Shown here: piece by piece, positions 9,479-18,255 of the stretch
Numbering within the stretch: position 1 is the stretch's first letter
How the letters are laid out: the number at the start of each line of letters is the position of its first letter
Assembly: GCA_016710685.1 (NCBI GenBank)
Contig: JADJVC010000002.1
Location: 992,001-1,056,000 of the forward strand
Reading direction: 5' to 3'
From: Flavobacteriales bacterium
GTDB lineage: Bacteria; Bacteroidota; Bacteroidia; Flavobacteriales_F; PHOS-HE28
DNA length: 64,000 bases
Notes under the pieces: model-generated
Told to the model about the DNA's origin: nothing
Databases searched by the model: none
Seen by the model: only the letters and a program-made list of their open reading frames with translations
Made by a program: the position numbers and the translations under genes

Positions 9479-11704
9479 TTAGTTGTCCCTGCGCGGTCCG
9501 CGGTCGCGGAACTCGCGGCGCGGGCGCTCTCCACGCTCGCGGCCTTCGCCTTCCATGGCGGGTTCGCGCTCAACGTAGCCTTCAGGTTTCGGCATCAGGA
9601 CTTTGCGGCTCAGCTTCAACTTTCCGGTGCGGGGGTCTTTGCCCACCACTTGGAAGTCGATCATCTCGCCTTCTTTCAGCACGTCCTCAACGCGCTCAAT
9701 GCGCTTCCAGTCCAGCTCGCTCACATGCAACAGGCCGTCGGTGCCGGGGAAGATCTCCACGAACGCGCCGTAGGGCATGATCGTCTTCACCTTGCCGGTG
9801 TAGGTAACGCCCATTTCCGCAGTGGGAGGGAAGGCGATGGCTTTGATGCGGGCAAGTGCGGCATCGATGCCGGCCTTGTTGTCGCTCATGATCTGCACGT
9901 GGCCCATGCCGTCTATTTCGTCGAGCGCGATGGTGGTCTTGGTCTCGGCTTGGATCTCTTGGATCACGCGGCCACCAGGTCCGATCACAGGTCCGATACT
10001 TTCCTTCGGGATCTCGATGCTCACAATGCGTGGTGCGTGCTCCTTGTAGTCTTCGTTCGGCTTGGTCATCGTCTTCATCATCTCACCGAGGATGTGCAGA
10101 CGGCCTGCGCGGGCCTGTTCCAAAGCTTGGGCGAGCACCTCGTAGCTGAGGCCGTCCACCTTCATGTCCATCTGCGTGGCGGTGATGCCCTTCTCGGTGC
10201 CTGTCACCTTGAAGTCCATATCGCCCAAGTGGTCCTCGTCGCCGAGGATGTCGCTGAGGATGGCGTATTTGCCGTCCGGGTCACTGATCATGCCCATGGC
10301 GATGCCGCTCACAGGTGCTTTGATCTGGATGCCGGCGTCCATCAGCGCGAGGGTGCCGGAGCACACCGTGGCCATGGAACTGGAGCCGTTGCTCTCCAGA
10401 ATATCGCAGTTCAGGCGGATGGTGTACGGGTTGTCCGTGCCGGTGGGGATCATCGGCTTCAAAGCGCGCAGTGCCAAGTTACCGTGGCCGATCTCACGAC
10501 GGCCGGGGCCGCGGATGGGGCGCACTTCGCCAGTACTGAAGCTGGGGAAGTTGTAGTGCAGCATGAAGGTATCGCTGCGCTTCACCAAGGCCGTGTCCAC
10601 GGTCTGCTGGTCCATTTTGGAACCAAGCGTCACCATGTTGATGGCCTGGGTTTCACCACGGGTGAAAATGGCGCTTCCGTGCGTTCCGGGCAGCACGTCC
10701 ACTTCGCTCCAGATGGGGCGGATCTCATCGGTCTTGCGACCGTCGAGGCGAACGCCTTTCTCCAGCACAACGCGGCGTACACCGGCTTTCTGAGCCTTCT
10801 TGAAGTAGCGGGCCAACATGGCCTTCTTCGCTTTTTGCTCATCGGTGAGCGTGGCTACAACGTCATCCTTCACCTTGTTGAAGGCTTCGCTGCGCACTTC
10901 CTTGGCGCTGGCCTGAAGGGCAATGTCGTAATACTTCTGGAAGGTGGCGTCGTAGATGGCCTTGGCCAGATCGGCATCGTTTTCCTCGTGGTTGTAAGTG
11001 CGCTTGGTCTGGCTCTTGGGCACTGCGGCGGCGAGCTCATTGATCACGCGCACTTGGTCCTGAATGGCCTTGTGGGCGATCTTGATGCCCTCGATCATCT
11101 CAGCTTCGCTCACTTCGAGCATTTCGCCTTCCACCATCAGCACGTCGCTGGCGGTGCCGGCAACAATGAGGTCGATGTCTGAACCTTCCATCTCTTGGAA
11201 GGTCGGGTTCACCGTCCACTTGCCGTCTTTACGGATGATGCGCACTTCGCTCACCGGCCCGTTGAAGGGGATGTCGCTAACGGCCAATGCGGCGGAAGCA
11301 GCCAAGCAGGCCAGTGCATCGCTGGGGTTCTGCTTGTCGGTGCTCATCAGGCTGATCTGCACCTGCGTATCGCCGTGGAAATCGTCGTTGAAGAGCGGGC
11401 GCAGGGCACGGTCCACAAGGCGGCTTACCAGGATCTCACCGTCGCTGGGGCGGTTCTCACGTTTGAAGAAGCCTCCGGGGAAACGGCCGGCGGCGCTGTA
11501 TTTCTCACGGTATTCCACCTGCAAAGGCAAAAAGTCGATGCCCTCGCGGGCTTCCTTGGTGGCCACTACGGTGGCGAGAAGGATGGTGTCGCCGCAACGG
11601 ACGGTTACGCTGCCGTCGGCTTGCTTGGCGAGAATGCCTGTCTCCAGGCTGATGGTCTTGCCACCGCCTAAGTCGATGGTCTTTTTTATTCCTGTTGGTT
11701 TCAT
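9479..11704 (-). CDS. pnp: Polyribonucleotide nucleotidyltransferase (PNPase)
   Basis: Phosphorolytic 3'-5' exoribonuclease of 741 residues. I start at ATG (MKPTGIKKTIDLGGG); the frame continues five codons up to a GTG. Domains in order are a first RNase PH core (residues about 10-230), an all-alpha linker, a second RNase PH core with the phosphate site (GTDNPYTIRLNCDILESNGSS region), a KH domain (VIGPGGRVIQEI) and an S1 domain (YTGKVKTIMPYGAFVEIFPG). The tail is Arg/Glu-rich (GRERGERPRREFRD), a common extension in this phylum. It lies downstream of rpsO, the classical rpsO-pnp order. Confidence 0.97.
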   Translation of the reverse strand: MKPTGIKKTIDLGGGKTISLETGILAKQADGSVTVRCGDTILLATVVATKEAREGIDFLPLQVEYREKYSAAGRFPGGFFKRENRPSDGEILVSRLVDRALRPLFNDDFHGDTQVQISLMSTDKQNPSDALACLAASAALAVSDIPFNGPVSEVRIIRKDGKWTVNPTFQEMEGSDIDLIVAGTASDVLMVEGEMLEVSEAEMIEGIKIAHKAIQDQVRVINELAAAVPKSQTKRTYNHEENDADLAKAIYDATFQKYYDIALQASAKEVRSEAFNKVKDDVVATLTDEQKAKKAMLARYFKKAQKAGVRRVVLEKGVRLDGRKTDEIRPIWSEVDVLPGTHGSAIFTRGETQAINMVTLGSKMDQQTVDTALVKRSDTFMLHYNFPSFSTGEVRPIRGPGRREIGHGNLALRALKPMIPTGTDNPYTIRLNCDILESNGSSSMATVCSGTLALMDAGIQIKAPVSGIAMGMISDPDGKYAILSDILGDEDHLGDMDFKVTGTEKGITATQMDMKVDGLSYEVLAQALEQARAGRLHILGEMMKTMTKPNEDYKEHAPRIVSIEIPKESIGPVIGPGGRVIQEIQAETKTTIALDEIDGMGHVQIMSDNKAGIDAALARIKAIAFPPTAEMGVTYTGKVKTIMPYGAFVEIFPGTDGLLHVSELDWKRIERVEDVLKEGEMIDFQVVGKDPRTGKLKLSRKVLMPKPEGYVEREPAMEGEGRERGERPRREFRDRGPRRDN

Positions 11705-11787
11705 CTGTTTTCGTGACACGCCTTTCGTGCCTTTTGTTGGTTGATTGTTTTTCTGTTGGGTGCCTTCAACAACCTATCGAATGGCTG

Positions 11788-11827
11788 TAAAAGGGAAAAG
11801 GGCGACCGTTGCACACGGGTCGCCCTT
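11788..11827 (-). terminator. Terminator between rpsO and pnp
   Basis: A 10-bp perfect stem (AAGGGCGACC at 11798-11807 and its complement at 11818-11827) with a 10-base loop is followed on the minus strand by a T-rich run (TTTTCCCTTTT). It sits between the rpsO stop and the pnp start, so it probably ends or attenuates the rpsO transcript. Confidence 0.8.
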
Positions 11828-11871
11828 CTGCCGGTAAGAAATGCAAATTGTGTGCTCCACCGGCGTGGAAC

Positions 11872-12141
11872 TCACTTGCGCAGACCGAGCTTCGCGATGA
11901 TCGCGCGGTAGCGATCGATCTGGTGGCTCTTCAAGTAGCCCAAAAGCTGCTTGCGCTTGCCTACCAAGCTCAGCAAAGCCGTCTCGGTGCGGTGGTCCTT
12001 TTTGTTGGTCTTCAAGTGACCGGTAAGGTGCTCAATGCGGTGCGTGAACATGGCGATCTGCCCTTCTGCGCTGCCCGTGTTGGTAGCAGCGCCACCGTGG
12101 GTCTTGAAAATCTCCTGCTTTATTTCTTTCGTTGCGATCAT
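11872..12141 (-). CDS. rpsO: 30S ribosomal protein S15
   Basis: Small-subunit protein of 89 residues that binds the 16S rRNA central domain. I start at MIATKEIKQEIFKTHGG; the frame extends 34 codons further but that part is not S15-like and would cover the promoter. The family core THGGAATNTGSAEGQIAMFTHRIEHLTGHLK and the closing RYRAIIAKLGLRK are conserved. In enterobacteria S15 represses its own mRNA; nothing here shows whether that happens in this organism. Confidence 0.97.
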   Translation of the reverse strand: MIATKEIKQEIFKTHGGAATNTGSAEGQIAMFTHRIEHLTGHLKTNKKDHRTETALLSLVGKRKQLLGYLKSHQIDRYRAIIAKLGLRK

Positions 12142-12191
12142 GGTCGTAGTGTCTGCCTCTTTGGTGTCGCCCGTTTGGCGGTTTGAGGGCG

Positions 12192-12199
12192 CGAATGTA
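12192..12199 (-). promoter_or_regulatory. Candidate -7 element for rpsO
   Basis: TACATTCG on the minus strand lies 50 bp upstream of the rpsO ATG and matches TAnnTTTG at seven of eight positions (C for the third T of the TTT). The same octamer occurs before accD and the GT2 gene. No clear -33 TTG was found at ideal spacing. Confidence 0.45.
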
Positions 12200-12322
12200 C
12201 GGTTTTTTTGGTTCTCCACAGTGTCTCTGACTCGGAACACCATGTTCTATTGTCCTTCCGCAGAGTCTCCGCTTCGAGGGGGAATTCCCGAATACGAACG
12301 CCGGACAACTAACAACGGACAA

Positions 12323-13168
12323 CTAAGACCGGAACATCAAAATAAGCTGCGCCAGCTTCCCCTTCAAGTCCTTCCGCTCCACGATGAGGTCCAGAAACCC
12401 ATGTTCCAGCACAAATTCGCTGGTCTGGAAGCCGGGCGGCAGGTCGTGACCGATGGTTTCGCGCACAACGCGCGGGCCGGCGAAGGCCACCAACGCTTTC
12501 GGCTCGGCGATGTTGAGGTCGCCCAGCATGGCGAAGCTGGCGGTAACGCCTCCAGTTGTAGGGTCGGTGAGAATACTGATAAAAGGCAGACCTTTCTTGG
12601 CCATTAGGCTGAGCTTGGCGCTGGTCTTGGCCATCTGCATCAGGCTGAAGCCGGCCTCCATCATACGGGCACCGCCGCTTTTGCTGATGATGATCAAAGG
12701 GCACTTACGGCGCATCGCCATGTCGGCGGCCATGGCGATTTTTTCGCCCACCACGCTGCCCATGCTACCACCAATGAATTTGAAATCCATGCAGGCGATC
12801 ACTACCTGTTGCTTCTCCAATTTGCCTTCTGCAGCGCGGAGTGCATCGTTCAGTCCGGTATCCTTCCGCGTCTTGGCCAAGCGGTCAACATACTTTTTCG
12901 TGTCCTCGAATTTCAGTGGGTCAGCAGCGATCAGCTTGGCTCCGATCTCCTTGAACTTGTTGTCATCAAAGAGGATGCTGAAGTACTCCGCGCTACCGAC
13001 TTTCTCGTGGTGCTGGCATTTCGCGCAGACCCAGAGGTTCTTCGCATGGTCGTCGGAGGTCATGATCTCCGAGCATTCCGGGCACTTGTACCAGAGGCCC
13101 TCGGGGGTCTCCTTCTTCTCCTCGGTGGCGGTGGTGATGCCTTCTTTGACGCGATTGAACCAACCCAT
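12323..13168 (-). CDS. accD: Acetyl-CoA carboxylase carboxyltransferase subunit beta
   Basis: Beta subunit of the carboxyltransferase that makes malonyl-CoA for fatty acid synthesis, 281 residues. The start at MGWFNRVKEGI is family-typical; upstream in-frame codons precede a candidate promoter. A four-Cys zinc ribbon (Cys29, Cys32, Cys48, Cys51) opens the protein, followed by the crotonase-fold region with FIGGSMGSVVGEKI and SKSGGARMMEAG and the TDPTTGGVTASFAMLGD motif. accA is not in this window. Confidence 0.97.
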   Translation of the reverse strand: MGWFNRVKEGITTATEEKKETPEGLWYKCPECSEIMTSDDHAKNLWVCAKCQHHEKVGSAEYFSILFDDNKFKEIGAKLIAADPLKFEDTKKYVDRLAKTRKDTGLNDALRAAEGKLEKQQVVIACMDFKFIGGSMGSVVGEKIAMAADMAMRRKCPLIIISKSGGARMMEAGFSLMQMAKTSAKLSLMAKKGLPFISILTDPTTGGVTASFAMLGDLNIAEPKALVAFAGPRVVRETIGHDLPPGFQTSEFVLEHGFLDLIVERKDLKGKLAQLILMFRS

Positions 13169-13186
13169 AAGTGATGTTTGATGAAG

Positions 13187-13194
13187 CGAATGTA
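13187..13194 (-). promoter_or_regulatory. Candidate -7 element for accD
   Basis: TACATTCG on the minus strand ends 18 bp before the accD ATG, implying a short leader. It is identical to the octamers before rpsO and the GT2 gene. Confidence 0.45.
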
Positions 13195-13204
13195 AGGGTA
13201 TGGT

Positions 13205-13400
13205 TCTTTTCACCACAGAGACACAGAGAGCACGGAGGAACTACAGGTAATTGGTGATTGGTTGCTGGTGATTGGTGATTGGATAGCAGTACCCGGATCA
13301 CAATGGTGGTGGCAGCACCGGTTGGACTATCAAGCTGAAGCAACGGGCAGTCGGCCTACAGCCGTCGACTCACCAACCACCACTCACCACTCACCCTCCA
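13205..13400. repeat. Intergenic repeat island (accD / aldolase)
   Basis: This gap holds phrases that recur elsewhere between genes: a CACAGAGACACAGAGAGCAC-type block at 13213-13240, a TGGTGATTGG-type block at 13250-13281, and a GGCAGTCGGCCTACAGCCGTC block near 13346-13367. No gene is evident. Confidence 0.6.
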
Positions 13401-13406
13401 CTGTGC

Positions 13407-14480
13407 TTATGCAATCGTCACCTTCTTATCCAAGTACACGTCCTGAATGGCGTTCAGCAATTGGATGCCTTCCTTCATCGGACGCTGGAAGGCTTTGCGA
13501 CCACTGATGAGGCCTTGGCCACCGGCGCGCTTGTTGATCACTGCGGTGCGCACGGCTTCTGCCATATCGCTAGCGCCGCTGCTGGCTCCGCCGCTGTTGA
13601 TCAAGCCGATGCGGCCCATGTAGCAGTTGGCCACTTGGTAGCGGCAAAGGTCGATGGGATGATCGGTGGAGAGATCGCTGTAGACCTTCTTGTGCGTTTT
13701 GCCGTATCCGCTGCCCATGGCATTGTAGCCACCGTTGGATTCAGGCAATTTCTGCTTGATGATGTCCGCTTGGATGGTAACGCCCAAGTGGTTGGCCTGC
13801 GCGGTGAGATCGGCAGCGGTGTGGTAGTCTTTGCCGTCTTTTTTGAAACCCGGATTGCGCAAGTAGCACCAAAGGATGGTGGCCATGCCCAGCTCGTGCG
13901 CGTACTGGAACGCCTCGGCCACTTCTGTGATCTGGCGCGTGCTTTCCTCGCTGCCGAAGTAGATGGTGGCACCCACCGCCACGGCGCCCATGTCCCACGC
14001 GCTTTCCACGGTGCCGAACATCACCTGGTCGAAACGGTTCGGCAGGGTCATCAGCTCGTTGTGGTTGATCTTTACGATGAATGGGATCTTGTGGGCGTAT
14101 TTGCGGGCCACGCTGCCCAGCACACCATACGTGGAGGCCACGGCATTGCAACCGCCTTCCATGGCGAGTTCCACAATTTTGTCTCCGTCGAAGTAGATGG
14201 GATTCGGTGCGAAGCTGGCCCCGGCACTGTGCTCAATGCCTTGGTCCACGGGCAGAATGCTCATGTAACCACTGTTCGCCAAGCGGCCATTGCCATAAAG
14301 CGCCTGAATGCTGCGCATCACCTGCGGATTACGGTTGCTCAGCGCGAAAGAACGGTCCACGAAATCAGCGCCGGGCAGGTTGAGTTGGCCTTTGGTGATG
14401 GTTTTACAGGTGTGGCCCAACAGGCTTTTCGCGTCGGCGCCCAACAGTTCTTCCAGTTTTCCGGTTTTCAAAGTGCTCAT
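13407..14480 (-). CDS. Fructose-bisphosphate aldolase, class I (DhnA/archaeal type)
   Basis: Glycolytic/gluconeogenic aldolase of 357 residues, cleaving fructose 1,6-bisphosphate into dihydroxyacetone phosphate and glyceraldehyde 3-phosphate without metal. It matches the DhnA-type class I family by ILPVDQGIEHSAGASFAPNP, the strand PFIVKINHNELM and the C-terminal phosphate-binding region INSGGASSGASDM plus GQGLISGRKAFQRP. I start at MSTLKTGKLEELLG; the frame opens 14 codons earlier, but that part includes a candidate -7 element. Confidence 0.93.
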   Translation of the reverse strand: MSTLKTGKLEELLGADAKSLLGHTCKTITKGQLNLPGADFVDRSFALSNRNPQVMRSIQALYGNGRLANSGYMSILPVDQGIEHSAGASFAPNPIYFDGDKIVELAMEGGCNAVASTYGVLGSVARKYAHKIPFIVKINHNELMTLPNRFDQVMFGTVESAWDMGAVAVGATIYFGSEESTRQITEVAEAFQYAHELGMATILWCYLRNPGFKKDGKDYHTAADLTAQANHLGVTIQADIIKQKLPESNGGYNAMGSGYGKTHKKVYSDLSTDHPIDLCRYQVANCYMGRIGLINSGGASSGASDMAEAVRTAVINKRAGGQGLISGRKAFQRPMKEGIQLLNAIQDVYLDKKVTIA

Positions 14481-14504
14481 GCGGAGTTCGTAAAAATTTG
14501 GCCG

Positions 14505-14512
14505 CGAAGGTA
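14505..14512 (-). promoter_or_regulatory. Candidate -7 element for the aldolase gene
   Basis: TACCTTCG on the minus strand lies 24 bp before the aldolase ATG and resembles TAnnTTTG. Confidence 0.4.
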
Positions 14513-14552
14513 GGGGTTTCAAGGGGTGGAGGCAATGGAGGAGATGAGAGTA

Positions 14553-14792
14553 TTTGGACGCGGAGGCGCAGACCGTGCTCCGCCGAAGCGGCTACGCCCA
14601 AGTGAGGGCGCAGAGAAGAGTGGCTGTGGCAGTGGGCAGTAGCAGTCGGCAGTTGGCAGCAGCCGTCCAGTCACAAATCACCAGCCACCAATCTCCTTGT
14701 TGCATTTCTCAGCGCCTCCGCGCCTCTGCGTCCAACCCTTCGTACCCCATTTTGCATTTCTCAGCGCCTCCGCGCCTCTGCGTCAAACCCTT
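14553..14792. repeat. Intergenic repeat island with 40-bp tandem copies
   Basis: The 327-bp gap between the aldolase and tamL genes holds no gene. Two direct copies of a 40-bp phrase that begins TGCATTTCTCAGCGCCTCCG lie at 14701-14740 and 14753-14792 and differ at one base. An inverted partial copy (GGACGCGGAGGCGCAG) lies near 14553. In between are GGCAGTTGGCAG-type and CACCAGCCACC-type blocks seen in other gaps of the window. Confidence 0.75.
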
Positions 14793-14807
14793 TCTGTATC
14801 TCCACAC

Positions 14808-17357
14808 TCAGAACGGATACCCAATTCCCAAATTGAAGTTCAGCTTATCGCCCAAGGTGGTGCCCAAACCTTCGTCTTTTGGTTGGAAGAGCCAGCGTTG
14901 GCCCATGGGCAGTGCCGGGTCTTTGGTCTGCAGGCCCAAGTCGAAGCGGACGATGAAGAAATCGAAATTGAGGCGTGCGCCTATGCCGGTGCCAATGGCC
15001 AATTCCCCGGGTACCTTGGCGAGTTCAAAGCCACTGCCGGGTTTGGCGGGGTTTTCTTTCCGGTCCCAAATGTTGCCGATGTCGACAAAGAAGGCACCTT
15101 CCAAGTAACCCACTAATTTGAACCTGTATTCGGCATTGCCTTCGATGCGGATCTCGCCCACACGGTCGAACGCGTCCAGCGGCGCCCGGTAGCTGCCCGG
15201 CCCGAGGGATCTTGCGCGCCAAGCTCTTAGTCCGTTTGCACCGCCGCTGAAGAAGCTGCTTTCAAAGGGCAATACCTCCAAATTTCCGTAAGGGACACCC
15301 ATGCCTGCGGCCACGCGGAAGGCCAAGCTGCTTTTGGCGTGCAAGGTGTGGTGCCAGCGCAGTTCGTTGTCCAACTTCACGAACTGGGCGAAGCGCACGC
15401 CTCCCAGCGTGTAGAAGCTGTTACCGGCGGTGTCCGTTTGTTGTTGCAACCCCAGTGCTTCATTGCTTAAGCGCAGCAGGTTACCGGAAGTTTGCAGGGT
15501 GGGCCGCCAGAAGAACACGGTGGGCTTGGGGTTGGCGGCGTCCTGCGTGTTCAATGTGAGTGTGAGCCTTCCCCCGGCGATCACGTGGTCCGTGTAGCTG
15601 TCGCGCAACAAGGCATCGTTCGCGGTGGTTATGAAGTTGCGAAAATCCTCGCTGATCAAGGGAATGCGGATGAAGTTGACATCCATGGGGTAAAGGCCCC
15701 AGGTGATGTTGCCGCCCCTGTTCCATTCGTAGCCGTAGCTCACTTTGGCCAAGGTGCGCGTGTAGTCCGGGCGGCGCTGGTAGTTGTACAGCACGTTGAT
15801 GGCGGAAACGCGCCCCCATGTGCGCGGCCAACGTTCGTCAGTGTTCCAGAAGGGAATGATGAATCGCGGAAAGCGGATTGTGACTTCCGGGCCCAGTTCC
15901 ACGGTGTTGAAAATGGCATTGCGCTGCACGGCTAATGTGGCATCATCGCCCGCGTTGGTGCCGCCAAGGCTTTGCTGAGCTTCAAGGCCGATGTTGAACT
16001 GCGCTTGAATGGAACCTGTGCTGCGGAAGAGGTTCTTGTGCTTGTAATTCAATCCGCCGGAAACGCCGAGAAAGCCGCCACGGTTGGTCCCGAATCCTTC
16101 CAACGAAAGGTTCTGCAATTTGCTGGGGATGGTCGTGATGAGCACGTCCGCTTCGCCGGGCCGGCGCGTGTCGGTGGTGTCGTACGCTATGTCTACACGG
16201 TCGAAGATTCGCAGCCCGGTAAGCCGCCGGTAAGTGCGGTCGTTGGCGGTTTGCGCATAACGCGCGCCGGGCTTCAGCAGCAAATTGGGAGCAAGCGCTT
16301 TGGGCCGGTATTTTGGTTTTTTGCCGTCGAAAAGGAAGCTGAAATCCTTGTAGTCCGTGGTGTCGGTCTTCAGCGGGATCGCGCCGAAAGGCGTGCGTTG
16401 GCGAATGTCCATGATGACATCCCCGATCTTCCAAACAGTTCCTTCCGGCGTGCCCTTCAAGCCCCGCCGACCGCGGGCAGCAGGCCGTTCGATGCGCAGC
16501 ACAAGATCCACTTCGTGGTCGCCAGCGGTGGTGTCGGCCACGTATTGCAGCAGTTCGCGGGTGAAGTAGAGGTAGCCTTTTTCATGCAGCAGGTCCGTGA
16601 TACGGCCGCGTTCCAAGTCCAGCACATCGGCATCGAAGCGCATGCCCGGTACAAGCAGGCTTTTAGGCGCGGCGGCGCGCAGCAGGCTGTCTATCGCGGG
16701 GTCGTCCACGGCCCAATGCGCGGTGCAAAGCGTGTAAGGCCGGCCTGAGGTGATGGTGTACTGCACTTCCGCCTTGGGCTGCGAAAAGTGGCGGCCTAAT
16801 TTTTCAGAGAACCATTTGCGACGCTGGAAGTAGACGGTGTCGTACACGGCGGCATTGAAGTACCCTTCCTTGGTCATGTAGAGTTTCAACTGGTCTGCAC
16901 TGCGTTGTGTCAACGTGCTGTCCAGGATTGTAGGCGGCTCGCCCACATCCTCCCTGGCCCAAGTGCGCAAGGCTTTCCGGCAGGTCTTTGGTTTTGGCAG
17001 GCGCGGTTTTTTGCCTTTAGCGGCGCGGGCCTCGTTCTTCGCCGTGCGTTTGTCGGCTTTTTGCTCATTCTTCAACGCGCAGGCCGAATCCAGTTCGGCT
17101 TGCCGAATAGCGGTTTTTTCGGGATCGCTGAGGTTGTAGAGATGCAAGTAAAGGCGTTGCCCAAGCACCTTGTTGTTCGGTTTTTGCTTGATGATGGCGC
17201 TGAGTTCGTCCTTGGTGAGGTCCGGCGCGTTGGAATTGATGCGGTTCTTCACCAGTAGATAATCACCTTGCGGAACCCGTTTTGTGGGGTTGCAGGCCGC
17301 AAGCAACGCCATGGCGAAGGCACACAAGGCGATATGGGCGGGGCGGACGGAACGCAC
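14808..17357 (-). CDS. TamL-like lipoprotein / BamA-TamA family outer-membrane assembly factor
   Basis: Large outer-membrane Omp85-family protein of 849 residues. The N-terminus is a lipoprotein signal (ALCAFAMALLAAC, Cys22), the feature that separates Bacteroidota TamL from proteobacterial TamA. POTRA-like regions follow (residues about 30-400, for example GRPYTLCTAHWAVDDPAIDS), then a 16-strand-type barrel to the end, including YKHKNLFRSTGSIQAQFNIG and the closing FNLGIGYPF with terminal Phe. It probably inserts or exports surface lipoproteins or barrels; a TamB partner is not in view. A Lys/Arg-rich segment (residues 95-125) is unusual. Confidence 0.85.
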   Translation of the reverse strand: MRSVRPAHIALCAFAMALLAACNPTKRVPQGDYLLVKNRINSNAPDLTKDELSAIIKQKPNNKVLGQRLYLHLYNLSDPEKTAIRQAELDSACALKNEQKADKRTAKNEARAAKGKKPRLPKPKTCRKALRTWAREDVGEPPTILDSTLTQRSADQLKLYMTKEGYFNAAVYDTVYFQRRKWFSEKLGRHFSQPKAEVQYTITSGRPYTLCTAHWAVDDPAIDSLLRAAAPKSLLVPGMRFDADVLDLERGRITDLLHEKGYLYFTRELLQYVADTTAGDHEVDLVLRIERPAARGRRGLKGTPEGTVWKIGDVIMDIRQRTPFGAIPLKTDTTDYKDFSFLFDGKKPKYRPKALAPNLLLKPGARYAQTANDRTYRRLTGLRIFDRVDIAYDTTDTRRPGEADVLITTIPSKLQNLSLEGFGTNRGGFLGVSGGLNYKHKNLFRSTGSIQAQFNIGLEAQQSLGGTNAGDDATLAVQRNAIFNTVELGPEVTIRFPRFIIPFWNTDERWPRTWGRVSAINVLYNYQRRPDYTRTLAKVSYGYEWNRGGNITWGLYPMDVNFIRIPLISEDFRNFITTANDALLRDSYTDHVIAGGRLTLTLNTQDAANPKPTVFFWRPTLQTSGNLLRLSNEALGLQQQTDTAGNSFYTLGGVRFAQFVKLDNELRWHHTLHAKSSLAFRVAAGMGVPYGNLEVLPFESSFFSGGANGLRAWRARSLGPGSYRAPLDAFDRVGEIRIEGNAEYRFKLVGYLEGAFFVDIGNIWDRKENPAKPGSGFELAKVPGELAIGTGIGARLNFDFFIVRFDLGLQTKDPALPMGQRWLFQPKDEGLGTTLGDKLNFNLGIGYPF

Positions 17358-17425
17358 GGGTGGGCTACTTTGTGCCGCAGTTTACCGAAAACCGTGCCGC
17401 GGCGCGCGAAGTTATCCCGGCAAAA

Positions 17426-17716
17426 ATGAGCGGAAGTCCCCAATTGAAGCGTGTTCGCGCTTTGCACCGGAGGAAGGAACGGGAGCAACAGGGCCTGTTT
17501 CTGGTGCAAGGTCGGAAACTGGTGATCGAACTTTTGGCCTCGTCCTTGGAGGTTGAAGAGCTGTATGCAACCGGGGAAGCCGCGCAGGAATTGGGCCTTC
17601 TGCCGAGTGAAAGCCAAGCACATGCGCAGGAAAGCGCAACTCCGCGACCATCCTTCCCATGCACGACATGGAGCGCATGGGCACGTTGCAAAGCGGGAAC
17701 GAGGTGCTCGCAGTAG
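17426..17716 (+). pseudogene. RNA methyltransferase, 5' part (frameshifted)
   Basis: The first part of a TrmH/SpoU-family RNA 2'-O-methyltransferase. From MSGSPQLKRVRALHRRKERE the frame encodes the usual N-terminal substrate-binding domain (GLFLVQGRKLVIELL, VEELYATGEAAQELG). After about codon 62 it loses similarity and ends in TTWSAWARCKAGTRCSQ, an out-of-frame reading of the catalytic part, which continues in another frame at 17659. The whole span 17426-18198 is 773 bp, one base short of a multiple of three. The shift falls between about 17611 and 17660. Confidence 0.75.
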
Positions 17717-18198
17717 TCCGCATACCGGCGCCAACCGCGCTGCACATGCCGGGTTCCGGGCGATTCATCTTAGCGCTGGACGGTGTTTCGGATCCCGGAA
17801 ACTTGGGCACATTGCTGCGCATAGCGGATTGGTTCGGCGCTGCGCAGGTCTGGTGCGCAGGCGGTGTGGACCCGTTCAATCCAAAGGCGGTGCAGGCCAG
17901 CATGGGTTCGTTGTTCAGGCTTCAACCATGCGCGATAGACGACTTGCCCGCTGCGTTGGCGCAAGCACAAAAGGCGCAGGTCGCTGTTTACAAGGCCGAA
18001 GCATCAGGGGCGAATGTTTTCAGTGTGGGCTTGAAGAAACCGTGCATTCTCGTAATGGGAAGTGAATCCCATGGCCTTTCAGAAGGTGTACGATCCGCGC
18101 CGGGAACGTCCATCGCTATTCCCGGTGGCGGCGGTGCCGAATCGTTGAATGTTGCGGCCGCCGCAGCGGCGTTGTGCATGGAATTGATCAGGCCTTGA
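17659..18198 (+). CDS. RNA methyltransferase TrmH/SpoU family, catalytic part (frameshifted gene)
   Basis: The SPOUT knot domain that methylates a ribose 2'-OH in rRNA or tRNA using S-adenosylmethionine. Its motifs are ALDGVSDPGNLGTLLRIADWFG (motif 1), LVMGSESHGLS (motif 2) and AIPGGGGAESLNVAAAAAALCMEL (motif 3), all intact. The ATG at 17659 is internal to the family: HDMERMGTLQSGNEVLAVV is normally preceded by the N-terminal domain found in the other frame. The target cannot be assigned. A sequencing error is more likely than a true pseudogene because both halves are well conserved. Confidence 0.85.
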   Translation: MHDMERMGTLQSGNEVLAVVRIPAPTALHMPGSGRFILALDGVSDPGNLGTLLRIADWFGAAQVWCAGGVDPFNPKAVQASMGSLFRLQPCAIDDLPAALAQAQKAQVAVYKAEASGANVFSVGLKKPCILVMGSESHGLSEGVRSAPGTSIAIPGGGGAESLNVAAAAAALCMELIRP

Positions 18199-18255
18199 AG
18201 TAGCCGGATTCAGCCGCGCCAGCACACTCCGGATAGACCAAGGCGACAAGACGCA

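Noticed and set aside
9650..11182. A 510-residue open frame on the plus strand
   Set aside because: It is antisense to pnp, has His/Val/Gly-biased composition typical of the complementary strand of a GC-rich gene, and no start context or motif.
13461..14513. A 350-residue plus-strand open frame
   Set aside because: Antisense to the class I aldolase gene, with shadow-type composition and no family motifs.
14701..14792. Possible CRISPR-like spacing of two 40-bp repeats
   Set aside because: Only two copies with a 12-bp spacer, no cas genes, and the same phrase occurs in other gaps as a dispersed repeat.
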